Assembly: GCA_945910005.1 (NCBI GenBank)
Contig: OX246744.1
Span: forward strand, 44,237,930 to 44,301,929
Source: Isoperla grammatica
Lineage: Eukaryota; Arthropoda; Insecta; Plecoptera; Perlodidae
Length of the DNA stretch: 64,000 bases
Direction: 5' to 3'
In this document: positions 1 to 11,404 of the stretch, piece after piece
Position numbering within the stretch: position 1 is the first letter of the stretch
Layout of the letters: each line of letters starts with the position of its first letter
Notes under the pieces: model-generated
Databases searched by the model: none
What the model was told of the DNA's origin: nothing
The model's input: the letters and a program-made list of their open reading frames with translations, nothing else
Made by a program: the position numbers and the translations under genes

Positions 1-210
1 GCAAAGTTGAATTTTTTGACTTGTTCTCTTGAATGCACAACGTTTCTTTCAGTATTTATTTTTATACTTGGCAAAAGATTTTTGTTTGAAGATTTCTTTC
101 CGACACAGCATAGGCCTAGCTGGTTATGTATTATTCTATAAGTTTTGTTTTAACCATGTGCTCCATAGAAATAAGTATAGAAATAAGAGCCAAGCTTACC
201 TGTCGAGTGT

Positions 211-480
211 CTAAGCATCCTTCAAGGCATCCCTGGAGATGTCTCTAGAGGAATCCCTCGAGGCATCCCTGGAGGGATCCCTAAGTGAGTCCCGTAGAGC
301 ATCTCGTAAGTCGTCACGGGACGCATCCCTTGACGCGTCCCTTGCCATATCTCTTGGTCCATCTCTGGTGACGTCTCGCAGGGCGTCACGTAGAGTATCG
401 CGTGAGTTGCCTGAAGGCACTCTTACAGCCTCCCTGGGAGCTTCTCCTGAAGAGAGAGCACCTGTAGACACGCCTCGTAG
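211..480 (-). repeat. 12-bp coding-type minisatellite, (RDxS/L)n on the minus strand
   Basis: Degenerate tandem repeats of about 12 bp (variants of gcatccctgga / gcgtctcgtag). On the minus strand an open frame (211-546) reads as a four-residue repeat RDAS/RDSL/RDPS/RDIS. The plus strand is also open over 239-523 and reads serine/leucine-rich. Both strands stay open because the unit is a multiple of three and lacks stops, so an open frame alone is weak evidence of coding. No flanking domain was recognised. Confidence 0.6.
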
Positions 481-594
481 GGCGTCTCTTGGTGCGCCAT
501 TAGCACCCTCTCTTGACCCCTGAAGAGTTCTGCAAACAACAAGCAATACCGTCAGTCTCTGCCTATTGGGACAGCATCTTTACAAGCACATGCA

Positions 595-660
595 GACATT
601 GTGTGGGATTCGAACCGTCGTCCCTTGCTCGCAAATGGCTCCGATCTGCGTGGAAATGAA
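595..660 (-). repeat. tRNA-like B-box fragment (SINE remnant?)
   Basis: On the minus strand 606-616 reads GGTTCGAATCC, a perfect Pol III B box. No convincing A box or cloverleaf was seen upstream of it, so this is probably the remnant of a tRNA-derived SINE and not a tRNA gene. Confidence 0.35.
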
Positions 661-938
661 TTTTGAACCATCCCTATCGTAGCTTTTCTACCCGGTTCTT
701 CGAATGACATGATTGTACGTGATAAGAGAGCACAGTGCGTAGCCTCTAACCTGTCGCCAAGGTACGTACACAGTCCACTCCTACGAAGAAACCGAACATG
801 TAATTCAGCAAGCGGGAACTATTTACTTTTTTTTCATGGATGAAATTAAATGCGTGCAAATTGTAAAATCGTAAAATGCAAATGTTGCGATGTGTAAAAG
901 GTGATTGATACAATTTTATCAGCACAAAGATTAAATAA

Positions 939-1535
939 TCAAAGGGAAGGACCAGACCGGCCCAGACCGGCACTGGCTGCCATCCTTGCGTCCCCCTCAG
1001 GTTCTTCTGTGTTGGTTGCTGGGGGCAACCTAGCATAGGCCTTTATTATGTCGGAGAGTTGGTTTCTCTTCCGTAAATCTACCGTCACGTTGATGACACT
1101 CCGTGACTCGCCGCGCACAACTTTTGACGTAATACCGAATCGTTTTTTAAAGTTGTGCAACCAACCAGCGGATGCCAAAACATCCAAAGTTACGTTCATC
1201 TTCAATGCTAATTCTTTAGCCTTTTCCATTAGTATTGGACCACTTACCTTGCGGCCAGACACTGATTAAAAAATCGAAGTAAAAAGTCTTTCAGTTCGGA
1301 GAATTTTCCAGCTTGCACACGTTTTCTCTAACAGGCGGCGAACCGCGCGCACTGGCATTCTTTTTTCGATCTCCTTCCTTTTGTAAATCAAAGTATTTAA
1401 GGTCGACCCTGACAACCCCAACTTCTTTGCCAGGTCAGCCTTACTCATTTGAGAATTTTTATCCACCTCTTTTAAAATTGACAACTTGTCTTGTAAAGAC
1501 AGAGCTTTACGTTATCGCGAAGCCGTTGCGATAGA
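939..1535 (-). pseudogene. pogo/Tigger-type transposase N-terminus (CENP-B-like DNA-binding region), broken
   Basis: Reading the minus strand from about 1535, the peptide ALSLQDKLSILKEVDKN is followed by a helix-turn-helix (KADLAKKLGLSGSTLNTL). This resembles the CENP-B N-terminal / pipsqueak HTH of pogo-Tigger transposases. After frame changes, the second CENP-B-type HTH is visible: SGPILMEKAKELA, then GWLHNFKKRFGI and RGES. At least two frameshifts lie between the halves, one near 1250-1262. The DDE catalytic domain is absent here. A separate DDE fragment of the same superfamily lies at 47650-48060. Homology is judged by eye from motif order; the broken state is directly visible. Confidence 0.75.
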
Positions 1536-1562
1536 CAGACAACTTCTAGCACGCGGTTCCAC

Positions 1563-2228
1563 TTGTTACGTTCTCTAGGAATGATAAGAGGGGTAGTTCC
1601 ACGACACAGCATAAATATCCACAAAAACACTATTTATTATACACGTTTGAAATATTTCACACTTACAAAACTAGATTTAACTATAAACTATCTTTGTCTA
1701 TCCCAGACTGTCAACCAATAAGACGAAGTTACTTGGGACGAGTTCCCAATTGTTACGTTCTCTAGGAATGATGGAGAGGTGGTTTCATGACACAGCATAA
1801 ACATCCACGAAAACACTTTTTATTATACACGTTTGAAATATTTCACACTTACAAAACTAGATTTAACTATAAACTATCTTTGTCTATCCCAGACTGTCAA
1901 CCAATAAGACGAAGTTACTTGGGACGAGCCCCCAATTGTTACGTTCTCTAGGAATGATGGAGGGCTAGTTCCACGACACAGCATAAATATCCATGAAAAC
2001 ACTATTATACACGTTTGAAATATTTCACACTTACAAAACTAGATTTAACTATAAACTATCTTTGTCTATCCCAGACTGTCAACCAATAAGACGAAGTTAC
2101 TTGGGACGAGATCCCAATTGTTACGTTTTCTAGGAATGATGGAGAGGTGGTTTCATGACACAGCATAAACATCCACGAAAACACTTTTTATTATACACGT
2201 TTGAAATATTTCACACTTACAAAACTAG
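1563..2228. repeat. ~185-bp tandem repeat, about 3.6 copies
   Basis: Units begin with TTGTTACGTT at 1563, 1750, 1936 and 2118, spaced 187, 186 and 182 bp. Each contains GAAATATTTCACACTTAC and ends in GGGACGAG. The last copy breaks off at 2228 (acaaaactaga), where MULE-related sequence begins. No coding content was recognised. Confidence 0.85.
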
Positions 2229-2245
2229 ATGTTACCCTTCTTATG

Positions 2246-4092
2246 TCATTGGTTCCCACCACGACCACATCGGCCATCGGCAGAGGCTCGTTTGTCAGCA
2301 AGTTTGACACGTTTCTCGTCTTGTTTGTTGAAAAGTGACTTTGAAAATTGTGCCGGCGTTACGTTCATTTTCGCCATCATTTTCAACTTGGCCTTGTTGC
2401 CATCGTTGAATATAGCTACAGCATGGTATGCAGCTGTCTTGACCACTTAATGCCCAGAGAAACTAGTTTTTGGAATGGTTTTCCAATAATGATGGATTCG
2501 TTTGAATTCATTTTCTCCATTATTTTCAACTTGGCCTTGTTGCCATCGTTGAATATAGCTACAGCATGGTATGCAGCTGTCTTGACAACTTAATGCCCAG
2601 AGAAACTAGTATTTGGAATGGTTTTCCAATAATGATGGATTCGTTTGAATTCATTTTCTCCATTATTTTCAACTTGGCCTTTTTGCCATCATTGAATATA
2701 GCTACAGCATGGTATGCAGCTGTCTTGACCACTTAATGCCCAGAGAAACTAGTTTTTGGATTTGTTTTCCAATAATGATGGATTCGTTTGAATTCATTTT
2801 CTCCATTATTTTTAACTTGGCCTTGTTGCCATCGTTGAATATAGCTACAGCATGGTATGCAGCTGTCTTGACAACTTAATGCCCAGATAAACTAGTTTTT
2901 GGAATGGTTTTCCAATAATGATGGATTCGTTTGAATTCATTTTCTCCATTATTTTCAACTTGGCCTTGTTGCCATCGTTGAATATAGCTACAGCATGGTA
3001 TGCAGCTGTCTTGACCACTTAATGCCCAGAGAAACTAGTTTTTGGATTTGTTTTCCAATAATGATGGATTCGTTTGAATTCATTTTCTCCATTATTTTTA
3101 ACTTGGCCTTGTTGCCATCGTTGAATATAGCTACAGCATGGTATGCAGCTGTCTTGACAACTTAATGCCCAGAGAAACTAGTTTTTGGAATGGTTTTCCA
3201 ATAATGATGGATTCGTTTGAATTCATTTTCTCCATTATTTTCAACTTGGCCTTGTTGCCATCGTTGAATATAGCTACAGCATGGTATGCAGCTGTCTTGA
3301 CAACTTAATGCCCAGAGAAACTAGTATTTGGAATGGTTTTCCAATAATGATGGATTCGTTTGAATTCATTTTCTCCATTATTTTCAACTTGGCCTTTTTG
3401 CCATCATTGAATATAGCTACAGCATGGTATGCAGCTGTCTTGACCACTTAATGCCCAGAGAAACTAGTTTTTGGATTTGTTTTCCAATAATGATGGATTC
3501 GTTTGAATTCATTTTCTCCATTATTTTTAACTTGGCCTTGTTGCCATCGTTGAATATAGCTACAGCATGGTATGCAGCTGTCTTGACAACTTAATGCCCA
3601 GAGAAACTAGTTTTTGGAATGGTTTTCCAATAATGATGGATTCGTTTGAATTCATTTTCTCCATTATTTTCAACTTGGCCTTGTTGCCATCGTTGAATAT
3701 AGCTACAGCATGGTATGCAGCTGTCTTGACAACTTTATGCCCAGAGAAACTAGTTTTTGGAATGGTTTTCCAATAATGATGGATTCGTTTGAATTCATTT
3801 TCTCCATTATTTTCAACTTGGCCTTTTTGCCATCATTGAATATAGCTACAGCATGGTATGCAGCTGTCTTGACAACTTAATGCCCAGAGAAACTAGTTTT
3901 TGGAATGGTTTTCCAATAATGATGGATTCGTTTGAATTCATTTTCTCCATTATTTTCAACTTGGCCTTTACCCGAGATGGCTTTACCATCAGATAATTTA
4001 CTACCCCTGTATTCATCCCTTATTCTTTTTTTAATGTGCCCAACGCATTCGACTTTTTTAACAGGAATATCGGGCCCATAAGGCTTACTCAT
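2246..4092 (-). pseudogene. Mutator-like (MULE) transposase remnant carrying an internal tandem array
   Basis: The upstream minus-strand segment (about 3960-4092) reads KPYGPDIPVKKVECVGH then KLSDGKAISGKG. These blocks are typical of the Mutator-like transposase domain in invertebrate genomes (GPDxxVxKxECxGHVQKR, LSDGK). It then jumps into WKTIPKTSFSGHKVVK / TAAYHAVAIFNDGNKAKLK, the C-terminal block normally following QNANES. That block is tandemly repeated down to about 2385. The final part (2246-2446) continues into a Lys-rich tail (NKQDEKRVKLADKRAS). The middle of the domain is missing and the array breaks the frame, so this is dead. Related copies lie at 10740-11370, 39861-40496 and 41143-42360. 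Confidence 0.8.
2390..3970. repeat. 143-bp tandem array derived from MULE transposase coding sequence
   Basis: The motif GGCCTT recurs at 2390, 2533, 2676, 2819, 2962, 3105, 3248, 3391, 3534, 3677, 3820 and 3963: eleven exact 143-bp periods. The unit encodes, on the minus strand, the transposase block HYWKTIPKTSFSGHKVVK...FNDGN. Since 143 is not a multiple of 3, each unit shifts the frame. Variant sites (gaccac/gacaac, ggaatgg/ggatttg, gttgccatcg/tttgccatca) show that units 2-4 match units 7-9, a higher-order duplication of five units (715 bp). Confidence 0.92.
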
Positions 4093-4619
4093 TGAAATCG
4101 CAAGAAATATTTTTGTATCACATCACCGTTTGAACGTACGTGACGTGTTTGGCATTGCGAGTTTCCTCGGAGCGCGGTTAAAGATGCGCTGCGTGCGTTC
4201 CACTGCCAGCCGAGCCCTTGCGGTTTACAGCGCAATTGGGCTTGTGGTTTTCTAACCGGTTAGTGTACTGTTTAGTACCTATCTTGCTGGACCAATGCTC
4301 ACAAATATGGCACTATAGAATACAGGAACTAAGTAAAATACAAAATACATTTTGATATGAGTCGAGTACAAAAAATCAATATAAAAGTCGAACACAAAAA
4401 TACACAGCCTGGTTAACATTTGGATTTTAAGTACTTGAGGCGGGTGCCTACATTGAATTGGTCACTGAGCGGGCAATACGTACCGCTAGGCAGCCTTGTA
4501 ATTGTACCGATCTTTGTACTCCATATCAACGAGTGCCTCATCAAAGTAGGTCAAGGAGTTAACTTTGTTCACCATGAATAATAGTTTAAGGGGCTGACAC
4601 AATTTATATTGTGGTTTTG

Positions 4620-4960
4620 TTCGTTTTTACCCCCCCGGTTTGTTAAAACGTCAACGTCCGAAACTTGACTAGTGTCCCCGTTTGTTAGGGCAACAACAGC
4701 GTTGAGGGAGAGACGCCCTCGTTGTGCCAGCTCAGCTCAGCTCGGTCGAGAGCTCGGAGAACGTCCCGATTGCCCTCATTGCCGGCAACAGCTTCTGCAG
4801 CTCGGCCACTTTCAAGACTACCTTTCCAACAGCTTCCCGAATTAAAGTGTTGTATCTCTCAAACCTTGAAATGGGAGGTTTCAAGTTGGTGATGATACCG
4901 CAAAACATTTTGCCGGCGTCTTCCCCCGTACCAATTAAACGCAACGCGCGTCAATGAACC
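4620..4960 (-). pseudogene. MULE-associated upstream exon
   Basis: The minus strand 4732-4944 reads GTGEDAGKMFCGIITNLKPP followed by FERYNTLIREAVGKVVLKVA. This resembles the segment before the catalytic region in the same Mutator-like proteins (AGxxFCG, PPxxFxxYN). It lies upstream in the same orientation as the remnant at 2246-4092 and probably belongs to that element. The intervening ~600 bp (4093-4620) shows no clear coding block. Confidence 0.55.
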
Positions 4961-4979
4961 GCACGTTAGTTTCATACAG

Positions 4980-6030
4980 TTTATGGTTATCTAGGCCTAA
5001 TTTTTTGGAGCTTGAGACAGAAAACTGTGCATCAAGCACAGTTGGAGCACAAACGATCTAGATTTGAGACTAGGCCCGTCTATGTCGGCGTGCTTCTGAA
5101 GGAGATTTGTTTTGGAAATGCATTATATTAAATAATAAAAATAAAAGTATATAAATATGAAAGAACATGAAGACAAAAATGTGGGGAAGAAAAAAATATT
5201 AAAAGTGTAAAAGAAGAAAAAGAAAGTTGAAAGAAAAACAAATTGAAAAAAGAAAAAACTGATTTGTTAACAGTCCCAGCTCAAACGAAAATAAGGATTG
5301 CAAAAAATCAGAAACTGCAATCTGGGGAAAATAAAATTTCACATAAAAGCAACCCAGTAAGCCGCACACGCCTTCTATCTTCTCTTGGAATCTTGAAAAT
5401 CAGATGGTCTTGAAAACCTTGATCGGAGAAAATCATTTAATAAGTCGAGATCAAACTGAATCGTCGCCATCTTCGTACACAGTAATGTACGGTTGTACGT
5501 TTCTGTCATTGTAATTGAGGTGCTACTGTAATGTACTATTATATTTGTGAAAATAGCTCTTGCTAAAATAAAGTTTCTACTACTACAAATCCTAAGTCGT
5601 CCGTCGCTCAGATCGCCGTAAGCAACAAAAGAAGTTTACCTACTCTTCGTTCAAGGTCCGTGCGAATTATCAGAAGCAATTAAGTGAGTAGTTTGGAGTT
5701 GCCGAATACGTGCGGTCTCAATACCAGATGCGGTTGAGATTGATCTTTGTACTCAGTTTATTGTAACGCACTAAACAGTGCTGTTGAAACATTACTCTCG
5801 ATTCGAGGTCCGTGCAAACTATCAGAAGCAATTAAGTGAGTAGTTGGCGTTTGTTACCTCGAACGTCGTCCTATCAGGAATGTGGAGCGAAGAGGCTTCA
5901 AATCGAAGAAGATGTACATGTTTGTTGTTTTTGATGATGGCCGACGCCTCGATGGTCCGGCTGTTACACTGGCTGGTTCGTAGCGGAAGACCCTGCTATA
6001 CCTTCGTTCGCTTTCATTGTCGGACTACGG
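4980..6030. other. Non-coding stretch with two copies of a ~45-bp direct repeat
   Basis: No gene was recognised. AGGTCCGTGC followed by ATCAGAAGCAATTAAGTG occurs at about 5652 and again at about 5806, so a ~155-bp unit is present twice. The stretch 5100-5270 is A-rich simple sequence. Confidence 0.5.
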
Positions 6031-6345
6031 GGGTGCTGCCACCATCCTATTAGTTCTTTCCAGAGGAAAACGCGGGAACAGGAATTTTCGTAGGAATACC
6101 CATTCTAGGGTGCACGCCAGCTTTACCTGATGTGCCCCTCTTCAGGGACTGACTAGGTTATTAGGGTGTTTGGATAGTTGGGAAGGATTGTCCGAGGACT
6201 GATAGTATGACTCAATCCCAGCATTCGCTTTTACGACCGAGGAAAACCTCGGGAAAAACCTTCAGTCGGGACTGCCGGTGGCCGGAATCGAACCGGCGCC
6301 CTCCCGAATTAGAGTCTGCGTCTCACCGCTGAGCCACCTCTATCG
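6030..6345 (-). mobile_element. tRNA-derived SINE
   Basis: On the minus strand, 6274-6344 has a Pol III A box (TGGCTCAGCGGTGAG) and B box (GGTTCGATTCC) in tRNA spacing, followed by GGCCACCGG. The tRNA-like head continues on the minus strand into a body at 6030-6270 that contains the inverted pair CCGAGG...CCTCGG. The anticodon arm is not convincing, so a tRNA-derived SINE is preferred to a functional tRNA. Confidence 0.65.
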
Positions 6346-6384
6346 GTGGAACCCTATTGTAGCTAGGGCATTTGGGCATCGAGT

Positions 6385-6560
6385 ACATTGTACCCGAAAT
6401 ATAAATACTAATGATAACCTTAAATATTGGTGTTTAAAATGGTACTAATAGTATTACAAACATATATACTTAAGATATGACTTACTTGGATTTAGATGTG
6501 GTGTATACACTATTGAAATCATACTATTATGGTTAAAAGTTAAAACGAATGTGATGCACC
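6385..6560. repeat. Dispersed repeat, copy 1
   Basis: The run from GAAATATAAATA to GTTAAAAC...AATGTGATGCAC is nearly the same as 9035-9205, including TGATATGACTTACTTGG. No coding content was seen. Confidence 0.7.
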
Positions 6561-7019
6561 GCGTCTCAAATCCGCCTGCTAGGCAAGCCCACGGAAGAGT
6601 GCCTGAGTGGTTCAGCCTCCTCGAGTTCCTAGCATCACCTTCTAGAAGGTGCCTCAGGGGATGAGATCACTCTGAATGCTATTGGTTTGCTTTCTGTTTA
6701 CCGAGTACGATTATTTATGTCATTATATTTTATCTATTCGCACTTTCATGTTGTCGAGACTTTCCCTTACTTCTCTCTGACAGCTGGGCCGTAATAGGTT
6801 CGTGGGTATATTTCAGTTTCACCGGTCGGTAAGGCTACAATTTTCCCCCGAGTAGCTTTCCGCACCGAGTTGTCTTTCTTCGTTGTCTCCGAGCACCCGT
6901 CCGTCCGCACAAAGCCTACTCGCTCGTAATCTCTTTATTTCATCATCGTGATTGCCACCTGGCTTGGATTCTTAAACTTATACAAATCAATGGCCATCTC
7001 TGTCATCTAGCTGGTCACT

Positions 7020-7810
7020 TATCGGTAACACCGTGGTTTGGCAGTGACCGTGGTTATCTGACGCCGTATCCCCACCACGGTTCCCCCCGTCTTGATTGTG
7101 TGTAGTGTTGTGTTGTCTTAAATACTTTCAAAGCATGTGTAATGCTAATGGATGTGTAATGCTGATGTTATTTATCATAACCATACAGGAATGAACTAAA
7201 CTGAACTGAACTTAACTTGATAATTGAATGTCTTTCCTCTTTTCTGTCTCTGTGTCGCAGCCACGATACAAATGTGCTGACCCCAGTGTTGATGTTGATT
7301 GTCCTGGTCTCTGTTCCGACCCCCCCCCCCCCAATGAACTGGGGGCTGAAGAACGGAGGGTCTAGGCGTCCGGCCTATCTATAGTAAGCTACTCCGGTAG
7401 TCGAATGGCCAGCCCTAGCTCTGGGCCGGGCTCCGGACCCCCGTTTCTAGCCCCCCCCCACCCTTGTTGTCTTCCTTTAAATACATGTATGGAAGTTTCT
7501 TTACGTTTCGTCGATGGTTCCCGTCTTCGTTGCAATATTTCTGTGATTGTGAGGCTCACGCACGGTCGATAACGCGACCTGAACTGGACATTTGTTTAGA
7601 ATACAGTGGGTTCGTCCCCTTTAAATATCCCTGCGGACGTTGCGGTACTGCGATTTGGTTTTCATTGTCTTTTTCTAAAATGATCCCAAATACTCGTCAA
7701 ATTCCTGATGGTCGACGATGTCAGCCATTTTGAATGCGGTACTGCAATTTGGTTTTCTTCAGCTCTTTCCAAATATCCCAAATACTCTTCAAATTCCTGA
7801 TGGTCGACAA
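7020..7810. repeat. Dispersed repeat family A, copy 1 (near full length)
   Basis: Family A modules appear in this order: GTTTGGCAGTGACC / CCACGGTTC; a pyrimidine tract ending TGTGTCGCAG before CCACGATACAAATGTGC; a C homopolymer; GGGGGCTGAAGAACGGAGGG with CTAGGCGTCCGG; a second C run; CGTTGCAATATTTCTGTG; and a ~91-bp tail unit (CAAATATCCCAAATACTC). Other copies are at 11405-12040, 26560-27600, 32757-33290, 34680-35410 and 42405-42740. Origin unknown. The segment after the pyrimidine tract looks like a splice-acceptor plus short open frame, so it may derive from a transposon gene. Confidence 0.75.
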
Positions 7811-7969
7811 TGTCATTTTAATGGGAACAGGATGACATGGCAAATGATCAGAGGACACAAATTTCTTAACAAATTTTTTTTTTTTATTTAGCTATTTTTG
7901 TACATTATTAAAATTTAGGGTGGCATTATTATTCTGCAAATTATAGTTCGTACCAATATGGACGACGGG

Positions 7970-8900
7970 CTGCTGGTGCCCCCTCCACCGCAGCCCCCTC
8001 CACCGCAGCCCCCTCCACCGCAGCCCCCTGCACCGCAGCCCCCTCCACCGCAGCCCCCTCCCCTGCAGCCCCCTGCACCGCAGCCCCCTCCACCGCAGCC
8101 CCCTCCACCACAGCCCCCTCCACCACAGCCCCCTGCACCGCAGCCCCCTCCACCGCAGCCCCCTGCACCGCAGCCCCCTCCACCGCAGCCCCCTCCACCA
8201 CAGCCCCCTGCACCGCAGCCCCCTCCACCACAGCCCCCTCCACCACAGCCCCCTGCATCGCAGCCCCCTCCACCGCAGCCCCCTGCACCGCAGCCCCCTC
8301 CACCGCAGCCCCCTCCACCACAGCACCCTCCACCGCAGCCCCCTCCACCACAGCCCCCTGCATCGCAGCCCCCTCCACCGCAGCCCCCTCCACCACAGCC
8401 CCCTCCACCACAGCCCCCTCCACCGCAGCCCCCTCCACCACAGCACCCTCCACCGCAGCCCCCTCCACCACAGCCCCCTGCATCGCAGCCCCCTCCACCG
8501 CAGCCCCCTCCACCACAGCCCCCTCCACCACAGCCCCCTGCACCGCAGCCCCCTCCACCGCAGCCCCCTCCACCACAGCCCCCTCCACCGCAGCCCCCTG
8601 CACCGCAGCCCCCTCCACCGCAGCCCCCTCCACCACAGCCCCCTCCACCGCAGCCCCCTCCACCGCAGCCCCCTCCACCACAGCCCCCTCCACCACAGCC
8701 CCCTGCACCGCAGCCCCCTGCACCGCAGCCCCCTCCACCGCAGCCCCCTCCACCGCAGCCCCCTCCACCACAGCCCCCTCCACCGCAGCCCCCTCCACCG
8801 CAGCCCCCTCCACCACAGCCCCCTCCACCACAGCCCCCTGCACCGCAGCCCCCTCCACCGCAGCCCCCTCCACCACAGCCCCCTCCACCGCAGTCCCATC
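7970..8900. repeat. 15-bp minisatellite, (PPxQP)n, about 61 units
   Basis: Tandem 15-bp units (cctccaccgcagccc with variants tgcaccg, tgcatcg, ccacca). The plus frame reads PPPQP/PAPQP/PASQP and the minus frames read Gly/Cys- or Val/Glu/Gly/Ala-rich. All are open because 15 is a multiple of 3, so length alone does not prove coding. A ~120-bp higher-order period is visible (8281-8400 matches 8401-8520, including the rare variant cagcaccc). It sits within a family B repeat. Confidence 0.9.
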
Positions 8901-10120
8901 CAACGTCGGCGCCTAGCAGCACGGCTCTCATCCTTCTTCGAGCCTGTGGAAAAGTCACAAATATTTCAATTTAGGTAACATTGTTGCATGGATTGTGTTT
9001 TCAACTCACATCCAACCGTTCACTAGATACATTGTACCCGAAATATAAATAATGATAACTTAAAATATTGGTGTTTAATTTGGTACTAATACTAATATAA
9101 TACAAACATATACTTATGATATGACTTACTTGGATCTAGATGTGGTGTATACACTATTGAAGTTATGCTATATGGTTAAAAGTTAAAACAAATGTGATGC
9201 ACAGTCTCTCGTAGGTCTAGCATTATGCTCGGTGTATGACACGAATGCTTAGGCCTAGCATATACCTAGGCGTAGGGATCAATGTAATGGGGAAAGGAAG
9301 TCACGGCAAATGACTTGAGGAGACACATTATTTGTTTTTTTTAATTTTTATTTTTTGGGGTGTTCAGGAAAGTACACCTTTTCGCAGTTGTGCAGGTTGT
9401 ACACTGGCCCGTTGAATGTGTCTCCGGCAGGGGGGCGCCGACCGCCACGATTATTGCGTTTTCGTTTCTCTGTGGGCAAGACACAAACGTTTCAATTTAC
9501 GTTACACCAAAGTGGTGTACTGGCCTATGCTAATAATGGAATTGATAATAATTTCAAATCAGAGTCGTTTGTTATGGAGAAACACATTTTACGTTATGTA
9601 ATTGTTTACACACTGTTTGGCGGCTGCGGCTGCCGGGCCGGCGAACACCTCGACTAAACCGAGTGTACAAGTGATATTGTATGTTCATTCTTAATATTAT
9701 TATGATGATTATTATTGTCAGTACAGGGGAAAAGTCACAAACGTTTCTATTTGTGTAACATTGCTGTATAGATTGTGTCTTCAATTATGGACGTGACAAA
9801 TGTGACCGAGACCTCGTCTCACATATAACCTTCAACTAGATACTTTTTCGGGTTGACAGACCATACAAGAATACACACATTAATGTACTGTGTAAATGTT
9901 TACATACCTTCCACAACCTCCTCCACCTCTATAGGAGGCGACACCGTCACGGCTGAACGCCGCACACCTTGGCTACAAGGAACAACACACGCGTTAGTGT
10001 ACAAGTGAAATTGTATGTTGGTTCTGATTATTATGATTTTTATTATTGTCAGTACAGTGGTCTGCAACTTTTTTTACAAATTTCTACACACTTGAGTAGC
10101 TACGATTCTACTACGATTCT
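8900..10120. repeat. Dispersed repeat family B with a copy of the 6385 repeat
   Basis: Includes the 6385-type repeat (9035-9205) and family B modules: ATCAATGTAATGGGGAAAGG (9270), CAAACGTTTCAATTTACG, CCAAAGTGGTGTACTGG, GGAGAAACACATTTTACG, and ATTATTATGATGATTATT repeated twice. Further family B copies lie at 32380-32760, 33320-34030 and 34297-34560. No protein-coding segment could be supported. Confidence 0.65.
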
Positions 10121-10479
10121 ACTTTGAAAATTGACCATCAACATTTTACAAAATACTTATTTATTTCTTAAAACTAATAACTGCTCGTACACAAACACTA
10201 TTGTGTAGTACACAATATGTACACGTACAAGTACACAATATGTACACGATGTACACGATGTACACGTACACCAGCATTCGCTCTTTGTATGGTGGAAACC
10301 GCTAAAACCACCATCAGGATGGAGAACTACTTGAAGTCTTCATTCTTCTTAATTCAAAAATGTTGTACTATCCTACACACGGGCACACTATATGTGTTCA
10401 AAATAATTGCTTTTTGCATCTCAATGTATTATTATTATCATCGTCAATGGCCAAGGATATGTACTTGGTTCTTACATAA

Positions 10480-10735
10480 TCCAAGCTGTGGTCTGCCAAT
10501 CCAAGCAGTGGTTGTTTCTTGCATAATCCAAGCTGTGGTTTTTTCTTACACAATCCAAGCTGCGGTTGTTTCTTACATAATCCAAGCTGTGGTTGTTTCT
10601 TACATAATCCAAACTGTGGTTGTGTCTTACACATTCCAAGCTGTGGTTGTTTCTTACATAATCCAAGCTGCGGTTGTTTCTTTCACAATCCAAGCTGCGG
10701 TTGTTTCTTGCATAATCCAAGCTGTGGTTGTTTCT
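10480..10735. repeat. 27-bp tandem repeat, copy 1
   Basis: Units of cataatccaagctgtggttg + tttctta, about nine copies, open in several frames (minus strand: NNHSLDYVR). A second array of the same unit is at 39310-39740. Both arrays neighbour MULE transposase remnants. Here the array directly abuts the MULE sequence YYGDATRENKDSAS, at the place where the uninterrupted copy near 41740 continues. Confidence 0.85.
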
Positions 10736-10739
10736 GTTC

Positions 10740-11370
10740 CGATGCAGAGTCCTTATTTTCTCTGGTGGCATCACCGTAATAGGCGGTTAGCGTCTTCATT
10801 ACAGCAGGTGTAAGTCGGCCTTGACCAGTCAACGCTTTAGCGTTGGACAACTTCTTCCAGCGATACTCATCTTTGATCTTAGGTAGCTTAGTGCCCGTTC
10901 TTCTTTGTACGTGGCCAGCGCTTTCTACTTTGTTGACGTCACAACATCAGGTCCGTACGGCGTACAACTGGCTATAGTCGAATATGTTTTGGTGTCTCCA
11001 TCACCGACATGCGTAACATATTGCGCATTGTGCATTTGTTGGGACCGATTAAAAACGTTTAGCATACGTGCTTCTTCCGTGCTGCCTGCTCAGTCATGGT
11101 GGTTAGCCACACATTTTTGTTTGTGCTTGGCAAGCCAATTTGTATGTTTGACAGAACCTGTTCTTTTTGTAAATTCTAATGCTGAAAGTTCAAAGTGAAT
11201 TTCTATACTATTCTTATTCATACACAATTGTATGCGTTTATACAAGATAAGCAGTTGACAAGACTGAGTTGAAAGACGTAGATGTCTGATAAAACTAACT
11301 AGCCGACGGCAAAGCGGGCAAGTTAGTCTGAATCTGACGCAGGCATCTTGCGTGCAGTGCACACTTCACG
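10740..11370 (-). pseudogene. MULE transposase remnant, second copy
   Basis: Minus-strand blocks: CPLCRRLVSFIRHLRL, then TKRTGSVKHTNWLAKHKQKC, then degraded GPDVV..., and YYGDATRENKD near 10740-10780. The 90-codon open segment 11090-11362 translates identically to 42078-42350. It is truncated at 10740 by the 27-bp array and carries frameshifts (for example near 10930, where the 41930 copy is cleaner). The full block order is described at 41143-42360. Confidence 0.75.
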
Positions 11371-11404
11371 TTCATATGGCTGTCCACAACCAAATACATT
11401 ACTA

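Noticed and set aside
29..214. Short plus-strand frame at the window start
   Set aside because: No recognisable motif, AT-rich, no splice or start context.
6590..6680. tRNA gene (GTGCCTGAGTGGTTCAG looks like an A box)
   Set aside because: No B box or closing stems at tRNA distance.
7892..8974. Four long open frames over the 15-bp array as protein genes
   Set aside because: Repeat of a multiple of three without stops; no domain, start context or splice sites that single out one frame.
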